A stretch of DNA of 64,000 nucleotides from Kribbella qitaiheensis (GTDB lineage: Bacteria; Actinomycetota; Actinomycetes; Propionibacteriales; Kribbellaceae): assembly GCF_014217565.1 (NCBI RefSeq), contig NZ_CP043661.1:3968001-4032000 (forward strand). Direction: 5' to 3'. Below, piece by piece: positions 27,462-37,462 of the stretch (its first letter is position 1; the number at the start of each line of letters is the position of its first letter). The notes beneath the pieces are model-generated. The model was not told the origin of the DNA. It made no database searches and saw nothing but the letters and a program-made list of their open reading frames with translations. The position numbers and the translations under genes were made by a program.

Positions 27462-28028
27462 CTAGAGATTCCGTACGTCGAGGAGCGCGCGCAGCGGGAG
27501 GTCGTGCCGGAAGCGCGCATCGCCGAGCGCGTCGACGATGCAGGCTGCGCCGATCCACTGCGCACCACAGTCGTCGACCAGCGCGCGGACCACGCGTGCG
27601 GTCTCGCCGGTGGCAGCCCAGTCGTCAACCATCAGCACCCGGTCGCCCGACTGGACGAGATCGCGGCGGAACCCGAAGACGACGTGCCGGTCCTGGTAGT
27701 CCGGCCCGGTGGTCCGCCGTATCCACCGATCGCTGTCGGTGGCCTGCCCGTCGTTCTTGCGAACCTCGACGAACCCGACCCCTAGCGCGGCCGCTGCCAG
27801 GGCCCCGACCAAGGCACCGCGAGAGACCGGCCCGACGACGACGGTCGGGCGTACGTCGTACAGGCCGGCCAGGGCGGGCCCAAGTTCGCGGAGAAGGTCG
27901 GGATCGCGCCACCAGCCGGTGAGGTCGGCATAGCTGGCGTACACACCGCGGTCCGAGGTCCAGCTGAAGGCAGCAGCCAGTCGCCGGCGGAAGTCTCCGT
28001 CGACTCTGGCGACCGCGGTCCTGGACAT
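27462..28028 (-). CDS. Phosphoribosyltransferase-domain protein
   Basis: The 188-residue protein has a type I PRTase fold. The PRPP-binding loop is clear (DRVLMVDDWAATGETARVVRALV, about residues 129-151), with an upstream PTVVVGPVSRGALVGALAAAALG and a hood-like basic segment RKNDGQATDSDRWIRRTTGPDYQ. The loop resembles adenine/hypoxanthine PRTases, though the protein could also be a salvage or regulatory PRTase. The start ATG has only a close GGAG, so translation may start differently. It follows the sialidase-like gene by 41 bp. Confidence 0.78.
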   Translation of the reverse strand: MSRTAVARVDGDFRRRLAAAFSWTSDRGVYASYADLTGWWRDPDLLRELGPALAGLYDVRPTVVVGPVSRGALVGALAAAALGVGFVEVRKNDGQATDSDRWIRRTTGPDYQDRHVVFGFRRDLVQSGDRVLMVDDWAATGETARVVRALVDDCGAQWIGAACIVDALGDARFRHDLPLRALLDVRNL

Positions 28029-28069
28029 ACTCCAAGCGTGACGACTGCCCGTGTCCGCCGCACCAGGTT

Positions 28070-29086
28070 TTAGGCCAGGGCGGCGCGGGGCAGCAGTTCG
28101 CCGACGATCTCGCGGGTGAAGATGTCGTAGCTGATCACCAGCAGGCGATCGCCGGGGAGCTCGACCACGGCCGGGTTCGACTGGTCCTGGGTGTCCTGCC
28201 CCGCGTCGATCACCAGGTGGAGCGGGTCCTGGTCCCATCGGCCGAGCGGATCCTTGACGATCGTGGCGACCGTCGGACGGCCGGAGTTGAAGCGCTTGGA
28301 GACATCGCCGTACGCGACCAGTACTGCGCCATCGGACAAAGTGAGCGTGTCTGCCGACGAGGCGTGCAGGCCGCACGGCTCCGGCTCGGACCAGGTCACC
28401 CCGTTGTCGTCGGATCTGGTGAGCTCAGCCTCTTCGTCGGTCCGCAGCAACGCCACCACCTGACCACCGGGCAACAGGGTCAGCACCGGTTCGACGTACT
28501 CGTGATCGGCCTTCCGCCCCAGCACCACTTCGCTCTCGGCCGGCCAGGTCCGCCCGCCATCGGTCGACCGCACCACGCTCGCCGAGTGGCACGCATCCCC
28601 AGGGAACACCCCGTAGACGGGCGCCAGCAGATCGCCGTTCGGCAACTCGAGGATCTGCCCGTGCGCCACGATGTGCCCAGCCCGGAACCGGTGCCAGACC
28701 TCCTCGGTCTCCTGCACCATCGCCGACCCGACCGCGACCGGCTCTCCCCAGCTCTTCCCGCCGTCAACCGACCGCGCGACCAGCACGCCCGGACACGTGT
28801 ACGGCTGCACCGTCCAATCGATCTGGAACCAGCTCAGCAACAGCTCCCCGTTGCTCAACTCCACCAACATCGGATCCCGGTCGTCGTACACCCCATCCAT
28901 CACCACCCGAGGCTCCGACCACTCCACCCCACCCGCACTCTCGGCCAGCACAATCCGCCCCACACTCCGGACGTGGCCGCGCCCTTCCCGCCACACCACC
29001 AGCACCCTCCCGTTCCCGGTGCTAATCGCGTTCGGAAAGTACGGCAGCTGGCCCTGAACCGTGCGAGCGATGGCAATGCGCGACAT
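28070..29086 (-). CDS. Sialidase-fold (BNR/Asp-box) protein, apparently cytoplasmic
   Basis: The product is 338 residues from the ATG at 29086 (MSRIAIARTVQGQLPYF). It is a six-bladed beta-propeller of the sialidase superfamily with three Asp-boxes: SVDGGKSW near 105, STDGGRTW near 170 and SDDNGVTW near 225. WREGRGH and DRDPMLVEL match conserved sites near the active face. No signal peptide is seen, which is unusual for exo-sialidases, so an intracellular glycosidase or non-enzymatic role is possible. It probably shares a transcript with the phosphoribosyltransferase gene downstream. Confidence 0.8.
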   Translation of the reverse strand: MSRIAIARTVQGQLPYFPNAISTGNGRVLVVWREGRGHVRSVGRIVLAESAGGVEWSEPRVVMDGVYDDRDPMLVELSNGELLLSWFQIDWTVQPYTCPGVLVARSVDGGKSWGEPVAVGSAMVQETEEVWHRFRAGHIVAHGQILELPNGDLLAPVYGVFPGDACHSASVVRSTDGGRTWPAESEVVLGRKADHEYVEPVLTLLPGGQVVALLRTDEEAELTRSDDNGVTWSEPEPCGLHASSADTLTLSDGAVLVAYGDVSKRFNSGRPTVATIVKDPLGRWDQDPLHLVIDAGQDTQDQSNPAVVELPGDRLLVISYDIFTREIVGELLPRAALA

Positions 29087-29263
29087 TGCGCCAAGGTAGC
29101 CGCACCGCCAAGCCATCAGTACTCGCCTCGCGACCCTGCGACGTCGTCTCGGCGAGCGTGAGCCCGTCAGCCACGCCACCGAGTCCGCGCGTACGGATGG
29201 CGTGGCGGTCCGCCTGTGGATGGAGCTCGGCATCGAGCCGGCAAATTGCGGCACGCTTTCGCC

Positions 29264-30209
29264 ATGGCCGACGTCGTCGAGGTACTCCGCCGCTCCGGGG
29301 GCAGCGCCACCTTCGCTCAGTTGCGGGTGTCGAACTCAGGCAGGGCGATCCGTGCCGCGCTCTCCGATGGCGTCATCCAGCGGGTGGCGAAGGGCGTCTA
29401 CGCACTGCCGCCGGCCACCGACCCGCTGGCAGCCGCACGAGCCCAGGGCGGGGTCGTCTCCCACCAGAGCGCCGCTCTTCTTCACGGCTTCGAGGTGCTT
29501 GATCGACCGGACATTCCCCAGGTAACGGTTCCACGCGGTCACCATCGGCGCGCCAGCCGCCTCGACTGTGAACTGCACTGGTCCGACGACGTACCGGCCA
29601 TTGACGGAATCACCACCAAGCTTCGGACGGTGGTGGACTGCTTGCGGGTGTTGCCGTTCGAGGCCGGTCTGGTGGTGGCGGACTCGGCGTTACGCTCCGG
29701 CGCGATCTCGCTGGATCAACTGCTCGCCGCGACGGCGAAGGTGCGCGGCCCCGGGACGCGGGCGGGCCTGGCGGGTCGCCACGGTGGCCGACGGCCGGGC
29801 GGAGTCGGCCCTCGAATCCGTCCTGCGCGCGATTCTGATCGAGGCCGGTATCGAGAGATTCGTTCCGCAGGTCGTCGTCCGGCACGGGAAGTTCACGGCC
29901 CGGCTCGACCTCGGCGATCCGATCCGCCGGATCGCGCTCGAGGCCGACAGCTTCGCCCATCACGGCACCCGGGGCGCGCTCGCCCGGGACTGCCGGCGGC
30001 ACACCAACCTCACCCTCCTCGGCTGGCGGCTGATCCGCTTCTCCTGGGAGGACGTGATGTTCGATCGCGAGTGGGTCCTGGAGGCAGTCGAGCGGGCGGA
30101 AGCGGGGCATCCGGACATCCAGGCCATCAGTAGTGGCGCAGGCGGGCGCGGAATCGTCGGGGATGAACGGGGCTGGGCGCAGGAAGGCCGTGCCGATTCG
30201 CAGTACTGA
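29264..30209 (+). pseudogene. AbiEi-like N-domain / DUF559 protein, frameshifted
   Basis: Two frames together make one familiar actinobacterial protein. From ATG 29264 the first frame gives the AbiEi-like winged helix (MADVVEVLRRSGGSATFAQL, RVAKGVYALP) up to about RGPGTR. The second frame carries the DUF559/Vsr-like nuclease part (WRVATVADGRAESALESVL, ARLDLGDPIRRIALEADS, LTLLGWRLIRFSWEDVMFD) and stops at 30209. Dropping one base from the GGG run of GGGCC at 29764-29768 joins them. Such proteins are abundant in Kribbella-like genomes and of uncertain role. Whether the break is real or a sequencing error is open. Confidence 0.75.
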
Positions 30210-30227
30210 TGGCCTGGAGGTTCGGGG

Positions 30228-31460
30228 CTAGACGGGTCTTCCGGCGATAAAGGTCTGCGTGACCAGGGGGACGCCGGGGCGGTACGCGAGGTGGAGGTAG
30301 GTGGGGGCGTCCAGGACTGCGAGGTCGGCGCGTGTGCCGGGGGCGATGCAGCCGATGTCGGTGCGGCGGAGCGAGGCGGCGCCGCCTGCAGTTGCGGACC
30401 AAAGGGCTTCAGCGGGGGTCATGTGCATCTCGCGTACGGCGAGGGCGATGCACAACGGCATCGAGGACGAGTAGCAAGAACCCGGGTTGCAGTCGCTCGC
30501 CAGGGCGACGGTGACGCCGGCGTCGATCAGGCGGCGGGCGTCCGGGTACGGCGAACGGGTGGAGAACTCGACTGTGGGCAGCAGCCCTGCCACCACACCG
30601 GAGGAAGCGAGGGCGTCGACGTCAAGGTCAGACAGGTGCGTGCAGTGGTCGGCCGCGGCCGCACCTAGCTCGCAGGCAAGCTGTACGCCGGGGCCGAAGC
30701 CGAGCTGGTTCGCGTGCACTCGCAAACCCAGTCCCTTGGCGGCACCGCTGGTCAGGATCGCCCGCGCCTGGTCCGCATCGAAGGCACCCCGCTCGACGAA
30801 AACGTCCACCCACTTCGCATGGCCCGCGGCCGCATCCAGCATCGGCCCGGTCACCAGCGATACGTACGCCGCCGGGTCATCCGCGAACTCGGGCGGCACC
30901 ACGTGCGCTCCGAGGTAAGTGGTCTCGTCGGTGAACTCCGAGGCGATCGCCAACGCACGCGACTCGTCCACAGAGGTCAGGCCGTAGCCGGACTTGATCT
31001 CGACCGTGGTGGTCCCCTGGCGACGCATCTCGGTCACCAGCCGGGCCACGTTCGCCCGCAGTTGCTCGTCGGACGCCGCGCGGGTCGCGGCGACCGTGGT
31101 CCGGATCCCGCCCGCGCTGTACGGCGTACCGGTCATCCGCGCGGCGAACTCCTCGGCCCGATCACCCGCGAAGACCAGATGCGAATGCGAATCCACGAAG
31201 CCCGGGATCACAGCACGCCCGCCGAGATCCAGCGAGCTGTCCGCCGCCGGTGCGTCCCGGCGCGACCCGACCCAGGCGAACCGCGACCCTTCGATCACCA
31301 CCGCCGCGTCCCGGATCTCGCCCACGGCAGCATCATCCGCGCCGCCCGAGCCAGCACCACCAGAGCCGGCGCGACCGCGCGCCGAGCCGCCTGGCAGCGC
31401 GCCACGCTCCGGGTCGTTCGTTACCAGAGACCCGATCCCCGTCAGCAAGAGCGAGGTCAT
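30228..31460 (-). CDS. hutI: Imidazolonepropionase HutI
   Basis: The 410-residue amidohydrolase opens the imidazolone ring to give N-formimidoyl-L-glutamate. Metal ligands are visible in [22 protein letters not shown] (about residues 87-108), in [12 protein letters not shown] and in [20 protein letters not shown] and EFADDP are family hallmarks. An inserted Gly/Ala/Arg-rich stretch ([18 protein letters not shown], about residues 23-40) is unusual and probably a surface loop. It is the last gene of the leftward hut operon and overlaps hutF by 4 nt. Confidence 0.95.
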   Translation of the reverse strand: MTSLLLTGIGSLVTNDPERGALPGGSARGRAGSGGAGSGGADDAAVGEIRDAAVVIEGSRFAWVGSRRDAPAADSSLDLGGRAVIPGFVDSHSHLVFAGDRAEEFAARMTGTPYSAGGIRTTVAATRAASDEQLRANVARLVTEMRRQGTTTVEIKSGYGLTSVDESRALAIASEFTDETTYLGAHVVPPEFADDPAAYVSLVTGPMLDAAAGHAKWVDVFVERGAFDADQARAILTSGAAKGLGLRVHANQLGFGPGVQLACELGAAAADHCTHLSDLDVDALASSGVVAGLLPTVEFSTRSPYPDARRLIDAGVTVALASDCNPGSCYSSSMPLCIALAVREMHMTPAEALWSATAGGAASLRRTDIGCIAPGTRADLAVLDAPTYLHLAYRPGVPLVTQTFIAGRPV

Positions 31461-32770
31461 CCCGTCACCGCCCCGATCGAGGCAGCCAGGTCGGCCGCCA
31501 CATCCAGCTTCACATGATTGCCGTCAGCAACCACTTGCCGTCCGGAGACGACCACATCGGTCACATCAGGCGCAGAAGCAGCAAACACCAGCGTCTCCAG
31601 CGACGCCCCGGTTCCAGCCGTGCGCACACTGGCAGCCCGTACTGCGACCAGATCCGCCCGCGCGCCGCTCTCGATCACCCCCGCATCCTCGAAACCGAGC
31701 GACCGATGCCCATCGACAGTCGCGGCAGCCACCAACTCCGCCGCCGACCAGTGTCCGCGTTCCTGCGAGGCCAGCCGTTCATCCAGCTCCACGGCGCGCA
31801 TCTCCTCGAACAGGTCGATCACCGCGTGACTGTCCGATCCCAGCGTCAGCCGCGACCCCGCGTCCCGCAGCGCGACCGACGGACCGATCCCGTCGGCCAG
31901 GTCGCGTTCGGTCGTCGGGCAGAAGCACGAGTACGTCGCCGAGCTGCCGAGCAGCCCCACATCCACAGGCGTCAGGTGAGTCGCATGGACCGCGCTCGTC
32001 CGCGCATCCAGGAACCCGGTCTCATCGAGCACCTGCGCCGGCGTACGCCCATAGGCCGCCAGACAAGCCACATTCTCCGCCACCTGCTCGGACATATGGA
32101 TGTGCAGCGGCGCGTTCGGCAGCACCGAGGCCACGGCGCCAAGCTGGTCAACCGGAACCCCACGCACCGAGTGCGCGGCCGCGCCGATCACCACATCGTC
32201 CGAAGAATCAGTCAGCGACAGCACCCGCGAGGCCCAACCGGACGCATCACCATCACTGAATCGTTGCTGCACCTCGTTCAGCGGCTGGTCGATCCCGCCT
32301 GCCACATAACAGGTGTCGAGCAACGCGATCCGCAAGCCGGCATCCCGCGCGGCCGCGATCAGAGCCTGACCCATCGCGTTCGGGTCGTCATAGCGCTTAC
32401 CGCCGGGCGCGTGGTGGAGGTAGTGAAACTCCCCCACCGCAGTGATCCCGCTCAGCACCATCTCGCCGTACACGGCCCGCGCGAGCTGGTAGTAACTGTC
32501 GGGCGTCAACACCGAAGCCACGGCGTACATCTGCTCACGCCAAGTCCAGAACGTCCCGCGCTCGGTCTGCGTGCGGCCGCGCAGCGCACGGTGGAACGCG
32601 TGACTGTGGCAGTTCGCCAACCCAGGCAGCACGATCCCGCTCAGCCGGACCGCATCGCCAGGCGACGCGTCTGCCTCGACTGAGGCGAACCGGCCGTCCA
32701 CCACCGTGACCAAGACGCCCGAAGCCAGGCCCGTCGGCAACAGCGCCTGCTCACACCAGAAAGAGGTCAT
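31457..32770 (-). CDS. hutF: Formimidoylglutamate deiminase HutF
   Basis: The 437-residue amidohydrolase-superfamily enzyme converts N-formimidoyl-L-glutamate to N-formyl-L-glutamate and ammonia. It carries the metal site [20 protein letters not shown] (residues of about 50-70), [12 protein letters not shown] and the conserved [22 protein letters not shown] and [19 protein letters not shown] give further ligands. HutF marks the five-step route that needs a formylglutamate deformylase. It is coupled by 4-nt overlaps to the M20 hydrolase and hutI genes. Confidence 0.94.
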   Translation of the reverse strand: MTSFWCEQALLPTGLASGVLVTVVDGRFASVEADASPGDAVRLSGIVLPGLANCHSHAFHRALRGRTQTERGTFWTWREQMYAVASVLTPDSYYQLARAVYGEMVLSGITAVGEFHYLHHAPGGKRYDDPNAMGQALIAAARDAGLRIALLDTCYVAGGIDQPLNEVQQRFSDGDASGWASRVLSLTDSSDDVVIGAAAHSVRGVPVDQLGAVASVLPNAPLHIHMSEQVAENVACLAAYGRTPAQVLDETGFLDARTSAVHATHLTPVDVGLLGSSATYSCFCPTTERDLADGIGPSVALRDAGSRLTLGSDSHAVIDLFEEMRAVELDERLASQERGHWSAAELVAAATVDGHRSLGFEDAGVIESGARADLVAVRAASVRTAGTGASLETLVFAASAPDVTDVVVSGRQVVADGNHVKLDVAADLAASIGAVTG

Positions 32771-33960
32771 CGAGCGAGATCCTTCAGTACTGCGGCGAGC
32801 GCTTCGACCCCCACCAGGCAGTCGTCCATCTCCGCGTGCTCGGCCGGCGAATGCGAGATGCCGGTGGGATTCCGTACGAACAGCATCGCGGTCGGGATCC
32901 CGGCATCCGAGAACACGCCCGCGTCATGACCGGCGCCGGTCGGCAGCACCGGCGCATCATCCAGTACTGCGGCCAGCCGGTCACGCAGTCCCGGCTGGAA
33001 TTCCACGATCGGCGAGACCGATTCTGGCGTGACCTCGACGCTGGTGCCGTCCCGCTCGGCTCGTTCCACCGCTTGCCGGCTGATTGCTGAGAGCAACGAC
33101 TGGAGCACCTCGTCAGTCGCCGCGCGAGCATCCAGCCAGGCTGTCACCTGCGACGGCACCGCGTTCGTCCCGTTCGGCTCGACCGACAACCGGCCGAAGG
33201 TGGCGCGCGCGCCGGCGAGGCGGGCCTGCTTGTTCGCGGCGAGTGCGGTCATCGCGTAGGTCAGCATCGGGTCATGCCGGTCTTCCATCAATGTGGTACC
33301 GGCATGGTTCGCCTCGCCCGTGAAGGTGAAGCGAAAACGCCCGTGCGGCCAGATCGAGCTCGCCACTCCCACCGGAGCGGTCAACGCGCGCCCTTGTTCG
33401 ACATGCAGCTCGACGAACGTCCCCATCCGGTCGAGCAACGGCGACGGGCCGACTCCGGCCGGGTCGATCCCCAACTCGGACAGCGCCGTCGACAACGGCA
33501 CGCCGGCACGGTCCCGCAGAGCAAGAGCCTTCTCGGCAGGCAGTACGCCGGTCGCGATCCGAGACCCGAGACAAGGCATCCCGAAGCGCGATCCTTCCTC
33601 TTCTACAAACGCACCCACCCCGATCGGCACCGAAGGCTCAAAACCCTCCGCCCGCAGGCGATCCACAGCAGCCAACGCGGAGACGACACCAAGCGGCCCG
33701 TCGAAGGCGCCGCCGTCGATGACGGAATCAAGATGACTTCCAGTAACCACACCTGTCTGATCGGAAGGGCCCCACCAGGCGACGAGGTTGCCTAGGCCGT
33801 CGGATTCGAGGGCCAGGCCGCGGGCGGCGCACTGGTCGCGAAACCAGTCGGTCGCCACCCGCTCGGTGGGGGTCCAGCCGCCTCGGTGGTACCCCCCGGA
33901 CGAGGGGTCCTTGCCGATCGCGGCCAGCGCCGCCCACATGGTTTCGAAAGAGTCGGTCAA
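32767..33960 (-). CDS. M20-family amidohydrolase, probable N-formylglutamate deformylase substitute
   Basis: The 397-residue enzyme belongs to the allantoate amidohydrolase/N-carbamoyl-amino-acid hydrolase branch of M20. Bimetal ligands are visible: GSHLDSVIDGGAFDGPLG (about 75-92), the EEEGSRF pair near 125, ELHVEQG near 190 and SHSPAEHAEMDD near the C-terminus. Its position between the importer and hutF, with 4-nt overlaps on both sides, argues that it acts in histidine breakdown. No hutG is present, so removing the formyl group from N-formyl-L-glutamate is the likely step. Allantoate or carbamoyl-amino-acid hydrolysis is the alternative. Confidence 0.85.
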   Translation of the reverse strand: MTDSFETMWAALAAIGKDPSSGGYHRGGWTPTERVATDWFRDQCAARGLALESDGLGNLVAWWGPSDQTGVVTGSHLDSVIDGGAFDGPLGVVSALAAVDRLRAEGFEPSVPIGVGAFVEEEGSRFGMPCLGSRIATGVLPAEKALALRDRAGVPLSTALSELGIDPAGVGPSPLLDRMGTFVELHVEQGRALTAPVGVASSIWPHGRFRFTFTGEANHAGTTLMEDRHDPMLTYAMTALAANKQARLAGARATFGRLSVEPNGTNAVPSQVTAWLDARAATDEVLQSLLSAISRQAVERAERDGTSVEVTPESVSPIVEFQPGLRDRLAAVLDDAPVLPTGAGHDAGVFSDAGIPTAMLFVRNPTGISHSPAEHAEMDDCLVGVEALAAVLKDLAR

Positions 33961-34889
33961 GACAGCGGGTTCTTCGACAGCCAGTCCTTGGCCACCGCGT
34001 CGGCGCTTTCCTTCTTGACCTCGACCCGGGTGACCAGGTCGGTCAGGCCGTCGGTGGTCAGCTTGGCCTGCACCGCGTTCAGCGTGGACGCGACGTCGGG
34101 GCTCTTGTGGTCGGTCCGGATCAGCGGAAGGATGTTGTTCGGCAGGTGGATGTGCTCGGGGTCCTCCAGGACGACCAGCTTGTTGTCCTTGATCGCCGAC
34201 TGGGTGGTGAAGAACTGGGTCACCTGGATGGTGTTGTCCTTCAGCGCCTTCAGGCTCAGCGGACCACCCGCGTCCAGCGTCTTGAACTCCTTGAACTCGA
34301 CGCCGTACTTGTCCTTCATCCCGGCCAGCCCGGCGGTCCGGGTCTTGAACTCGGGGCCACCACCCGCGACCAGCGTCTTGCCGACCGCCTTCAGGTCGCC
34401 GATCGACTTCAGCGAGTACTTCGCGGCGGTCTCCGGGGTGACCACGATCGCGTCCTCGTCGGCGGCCGCCGACTTGTCCAGCACCTCCAGGCCCTTCGGT
34501 AGTGCGCCCGGGATCGCCTTGTAGACGGCCTCGGCCTCGTTCTCCGTCGCGTCCTTCTTGAAGTAGACCAAGGTGGCGCCGGTGTACTCCGGGAGCAGGT
34601 CGACCGACTTGTCCTGGATGGCCGCCATGTACAGCTCGCGGGCACCGATGTTGAGCTTGCGGTTCACCTTGATGCCCTTGGCCTCCAGAGCCTGGGCGTA
34701 GATCTCCGCGAGCAGCTGGCTCTCGGCGAAGTTCGCCGAGCCGACCGTCAGCGAGTCGACCTTGTCGGGCGCCGATCCGCCGCCCGCGCCGCTGCTGCCA
34801 CCCAGCGGGTCGTCGTTGCCGCCACCGCAGGCCGCCAGGGCAAGCACGGTCGTCGCGGCGATGGCGCCGATGAAGGTTCTTCTGAACAC
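33957..34889 (-). CDS. ProU/OpuC-type substrate-binding lipoprotein
   Basis: The 310-residue lipoprotein has a lipobox (TTVLALAACGGGND) and an OpuAC-type domain (LTVGSANFAESQLLAEIYAQALEAKG, LLPEYTGATLVYF, LAGMKDKYGVEFKEF). The family binds quaternary amines such as glycine betaine, or in some members histidine or proline. Context in a hut operon favours histidine or a related compound. It lies 21 bp after the second permease gene and overlaps the M20 gene by 4 nt. Confidence 0.9.
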   Translation of the reverse strand: MFRRTFIGAIAATTVLALAACGGGNDDPLGGSSGAGGGSAPDKVDSLTVGSANFAESQLLAEIYAQALEAKGIKVNRKLNIGARELYMAAIQDKSVDLLPEYTGATLVYFKKDATENEAEAVYKAIPGALPKGLEVLDKSAAADEDAIVVTPETAAKYSLKSIGDLKAVGKTLVAGGGPEFKTRTAGLAGMKDKYGVEFKEFKTLDAGGPLSLKALKDNTIQVTQFFTTQSAIKDNKLVVLEDPEHIHLPNNILPLIRTDHKSPDVASTLNAVQAKLTTDGLTDLVTRVEVKKESADAVAKDWLSKNPLS

Positions 34890-34910
34890 GGGATCCTCCA
34901 GGGTCCGTTA

Positions 34911-35624
34911 CTACACTCCGGCTGGTGCCGGAGCAGTTGAAGTCTTGGTGTCAGTGTTGCGACGCAGCCGGCCGGTGAGGCCGGCGGACACGGCGTACCG
35001 CCCGATTGCGGCGAAACAGAGATCGAGCAGGATCGCCAGCACCGCGACCAGCACGGCACCGGTCAGCATCTGCGGGAAGTCCCGCAGGCTGAGTCCGTCG
35101 ATCACGTACCGCCCCAGGCCACCGAGCGCGACGTACGCCGCGACGGTGGCGGTGGAGACGATCTGCAGGGTGGCGCTGCGCAGGCCCGAGATGATCAGCG
35201 GCAGCGCGATCGGGATCTCCACCTTGGTGAGGATCTCCCGCCCGGTCATGCCCATCCCGCGGGCCGCGTCGATCGTGGCCCGGTCCACGCCCGAGACCCC
35301 GGCGTACGTCGAGGCCAGGATCGGCGGGATGCCGAGCACCACCAGGGCGATGATCACCGGCACCTTGCCGATCCCGATCAGCAGCACGACCAGGGTCAGC
35401 AGGCCCAGCGTCGGCAGCGCGCGCCACGCGTTCGCCGTGTTGATCGCGATGAACGCGCCACGCCGGGTGTGGCCGATCAGCAGGCCGACCGGGAACGCGA
35501 TCACCGCGGCGATCAGCAGCGAGAGGAAGGTGTAGCCGAGGTGCTGCGCGATCCGGTTGCTGATGCCTTCGGCACCCGACCAGTTCGCCGGGTCGGTGAT
35601 GTAGTCGAGGAATCCCTGGATCAT
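34911..35624 (-). CDS. ProU/OpuC-type ABC permease (second)
   Basis: The product is 237 residues from the ATG at 35624 (MIQGFLDYITDPANW), inside a 4-nt overlap with the upstream permease and with a GGAGG ahead; a longer frame upstream is rejected. It has about five membrane segments and an EAA-like loop (IDAARGMGMTGREILTKVEIPIALPLIISGL, about residues 120-150). It pairs with the other permease. The C-terminal tail is Thr/Lys/Ala-rich. Confidence 0.92.
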   Translation of the reverse strand: MIQGFLDYITDPANWSGAEGISNRIAQHLGYTFLSLLIAAVIAFPVGLLIGHTRRGAFIAINTANAWRALPTLGLLTLVVLLIGIGKVPVIIALVVLGIPPILASTYAGVSGVDRATIDAARGMGMTGREILTKVEIPIALPLIISGLRSATLQIVSTATVAAYVALGGLGRYVIDGLSLRDFPQMLTGAVLVAVLAILLDLCFAAIGRYAVSAGLTGRLRRNTDTKTSTAPAPAGV

Positions 35625-36280
35625 CGGACGACCTCCTTGACCGGCACGACCGCGCGGGCCCATGGCGTCAGCAGGCGTTGCAGGCCGACCAGCGAGATGT
35701 CGGCGATCAGCGCCAGCGCGAGCGACAGCACCACGCCAACCACGATCGGGGTGAGGAAGTCCTGCTGGAAGCCGAGGGTGAACAGCTGACCGAGACCACC
35801 GACACCGATGATCGCGCCGACGCTCACCATCGAGATGTTCGCGACCGTGACGACCCGCAGCCCGGTGAAGATCACCGGGACCGCGATCGGCAGATCGATG
35901 GTCACCACCCTCCGCAGCGTGCCATAGCCCACCGACACCGCGGCCTGCAGAACGTCTTCGGGTACTGAGCGGAGTCCGTCGATCACGTTCCGGATCAGCA
36001 GCGAGACGGCGTAAATGGTCAGCGCGATGATGATGTTCGCCTGGGACAGCACCTTGGTGCCGATGATGGCCGGCAGCACGATGAACAACGCGATCGAGGG
36101 CAGCGAGTAGAGCACGCCGCCCAGCGCGACCAACGGGTTCGCGAGCCAGCTGAACCTGGTCGCCACGTAGCCCAGCGGCACCGAGATGACCAGTCCCAGC
36201 ACCATCGGGATCAGCGACAGATAGATGTGCTGCCCGAGCTGCGTCCAGATCAGGCCGGTGTTGTCACCGATCCAGGTCAT
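35621..36280 (-). CDS. ProU/OpuC-type ABC permease (first)
   Basis: This 219-residue permease has about five membrane segments and the EAA-like loop LQAAVSVGYGTLRRVVTIDLPIAVPVIFTGL (about residues 130-160). The N-terminal YLSLIPMVLGLVISVPLGYVAT and the conserved SLPSIALFIVLPAIIG are typical of OpuCB/CD-type permeases. The gene sits 28 bp after the ATPase gene. Confidence 0.92.
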   Translation of the reverse strand: MTWIGDNTGLIWTQLGQHIYLSLIPMVLGLVISVPLGYVATRFSWLANPLVALGGVLYSLPSIALFIVLPAIIGTKVLSQANIIIALTIYAVSLLIRNVIDGLRSVPEDVLQAAVSVGYGTLRRVVTIDLPIAVPVIFTGLRVVTVANISMVSVGAIIGVGGLGQLFTLGFQQDFLTPIVVGVVLSLALALIADISLVGLQRLLTPWARAVVPVKEVVR

Positions 36281-36308
36281 GAGGCCCCCACATGCGGCAG
36301 GTGCACAG

Positions 36309-37307
36309 TCATGGGCGCAGCACCCCGGCGAGGGCGGTGTAGTCGATCACGCCGACCGCCTTGCCTGCCTCGTCGACGCAGATCCCCTGCCCGACCGGCG
36401 ACGTCAGTACTGCGTCCATCGCGGCCCGCAGCGAGTCGCCCGTCTGGAAGGCGGCGCCGATCGGCAGCAGTTCGCCGTTGCTCTGCCAGCCCAGGGGTTC
36501 GCCGTTGTCGCCGAGCGAGAGTTCTGCCGGTACCGGCCCGAGCGGCAGCTGATCCGCCTTCAGGAAGGTGAGTTTGCGGTAGCCACGATCCTGGCCGATG
36601 AAGCTCTCGACGAAGTCGTCGGTCGGGTTCGCCAGCAGTTCCTTCGGCGGATCGAACTGGGCCAGCTTGCCGCCGACCCGCAGTACGGCGACGTTGTCAC
36701 CGAGCTTGATCGCCTCGTCGATGTCGTGCGTGACGAACACGATGGTCTTGCCGATGTCGCGTTGCAGCCGGAGCAGTTCCTCCTGCAGCTGGTGCCTGAC
36801 GATCGGGTCGACCGCACTGAACGGCTCGTCCATCAACATGATCAAGGGATCGGCGGCCAGCGCGCGAGCCACTCCGACCCGTTGCTGCTGGCCACCGGAC
36901 AGCTGGGCCGGATACCGCTCGGCCAGCTTGAGGTCGAGGCCGACCCGCTCCAGCAGCTCCATCGCCACCGACCGGGACTTCTTCTTGTCCCAGCCCAGCA
37001 GCTTCGGCACCGTGGCGACGTTGTCGACGACCGTCTTGTGCGGGAACAGCCCGGCATGCTGGATCACATAGCCGATACCGCGCCGCAGGGCGACCGGGTC
37101 CTTGTCGTTGATGTCCTCGCCGTCGATCGAGATCCGGCCGCTGCTGCGCTCGATGGTCCGGTTGATCATCCGCAGCGAGGTCGTCTTGCCGCAGCCCGAG
37201 GGCCCGACGAAGACGGTGATCTCGTTGCTCGGGATCCGCAGGCTCAGCTGGTCGACGGCGACGGTGCCGTCCGGATACTGCTTGGTGACGTCTTCGAACT
37301 CGATCAT
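36309..37307 (-). CDS. ProU/OpuC-type ABC ATPase with C-terminal CBS-like tail
   Basis: The 332-residue ATPase has Walker A GPSGCGKTTSLRMI (about residue 36), Q-loop, signature LSGGQQQRVGVARALA, Walker B LIMLMDEPFSAVD and H-loop VFVTHDIDEA. Residues after about 255 form a CBS-type region (GDSLRAAMDAVLTSPVGQGICVDEAGKAVGVIDY), in OpuA-like proteins a sensor of ionic strength or nucleotides. It starts 155 bp after hutU, a gap that may hold its own promoter. Confidence 0.93.
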   Translation of the reverse strand: MIEFEDVTKQYPDGTVAVDQLSLRIPSNEITVFVGPSGCGKTTSLRMINRTIERSSGRISIDGEDINDKDPVALRRGIGYVIQHAGLFPHKTVVDNVATVPKLLGWDKKKSRSVAMELLERVGLDLKLAERYPAQLSGGQQQRVGVARALAADPLIMLMDEPFSAVDPIVRHQLQEELLRLQRDIGKTIVFVTHDIDEAIKLGDNVAVLRVGGKLAQFDPPKELLANPTDDFVESFIGQDRGYRKLTFLKADQLPLGPVPAELSLGDNGEPLGWQSNGELLPIGAAFQTGDSLRAAMDAVLTSPVGQGICVDEAGKAVGVIDYTALAGVLRP

Positions 37308-37352
37308 GGCGCCCCTTCGCGCTCGTCGGAGATCGCCCGCACGATCCTAGGT

Positions 37353-37400
37353 GAACGAGAGCCCGGTGCCACCCCAGATGACCGAATCTCGTTCCTAACG
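37353..37400. promoter_or_regulatory. Candidate operator between hutU and the importer genes
   Basis: GAACGAGA (37353-37360) is inversely repeated as TCTCGTTC (37387-37394), and the overlapping TCGTTCCTAACGA (37389-37401) is itself a dyad. They lie 46-94 bp upstream of the ATPase gene, suggesting an internal, regulated promoter for the transporter-hutF-hutI part of the cluster. Confidence 0.4.
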
Positions 37401-37462
37401 AATGTGCACCTTAGCGCTATGGATTGCCGTGGTAGCACAGTGCAAGATCTCCGGGTAACGAT

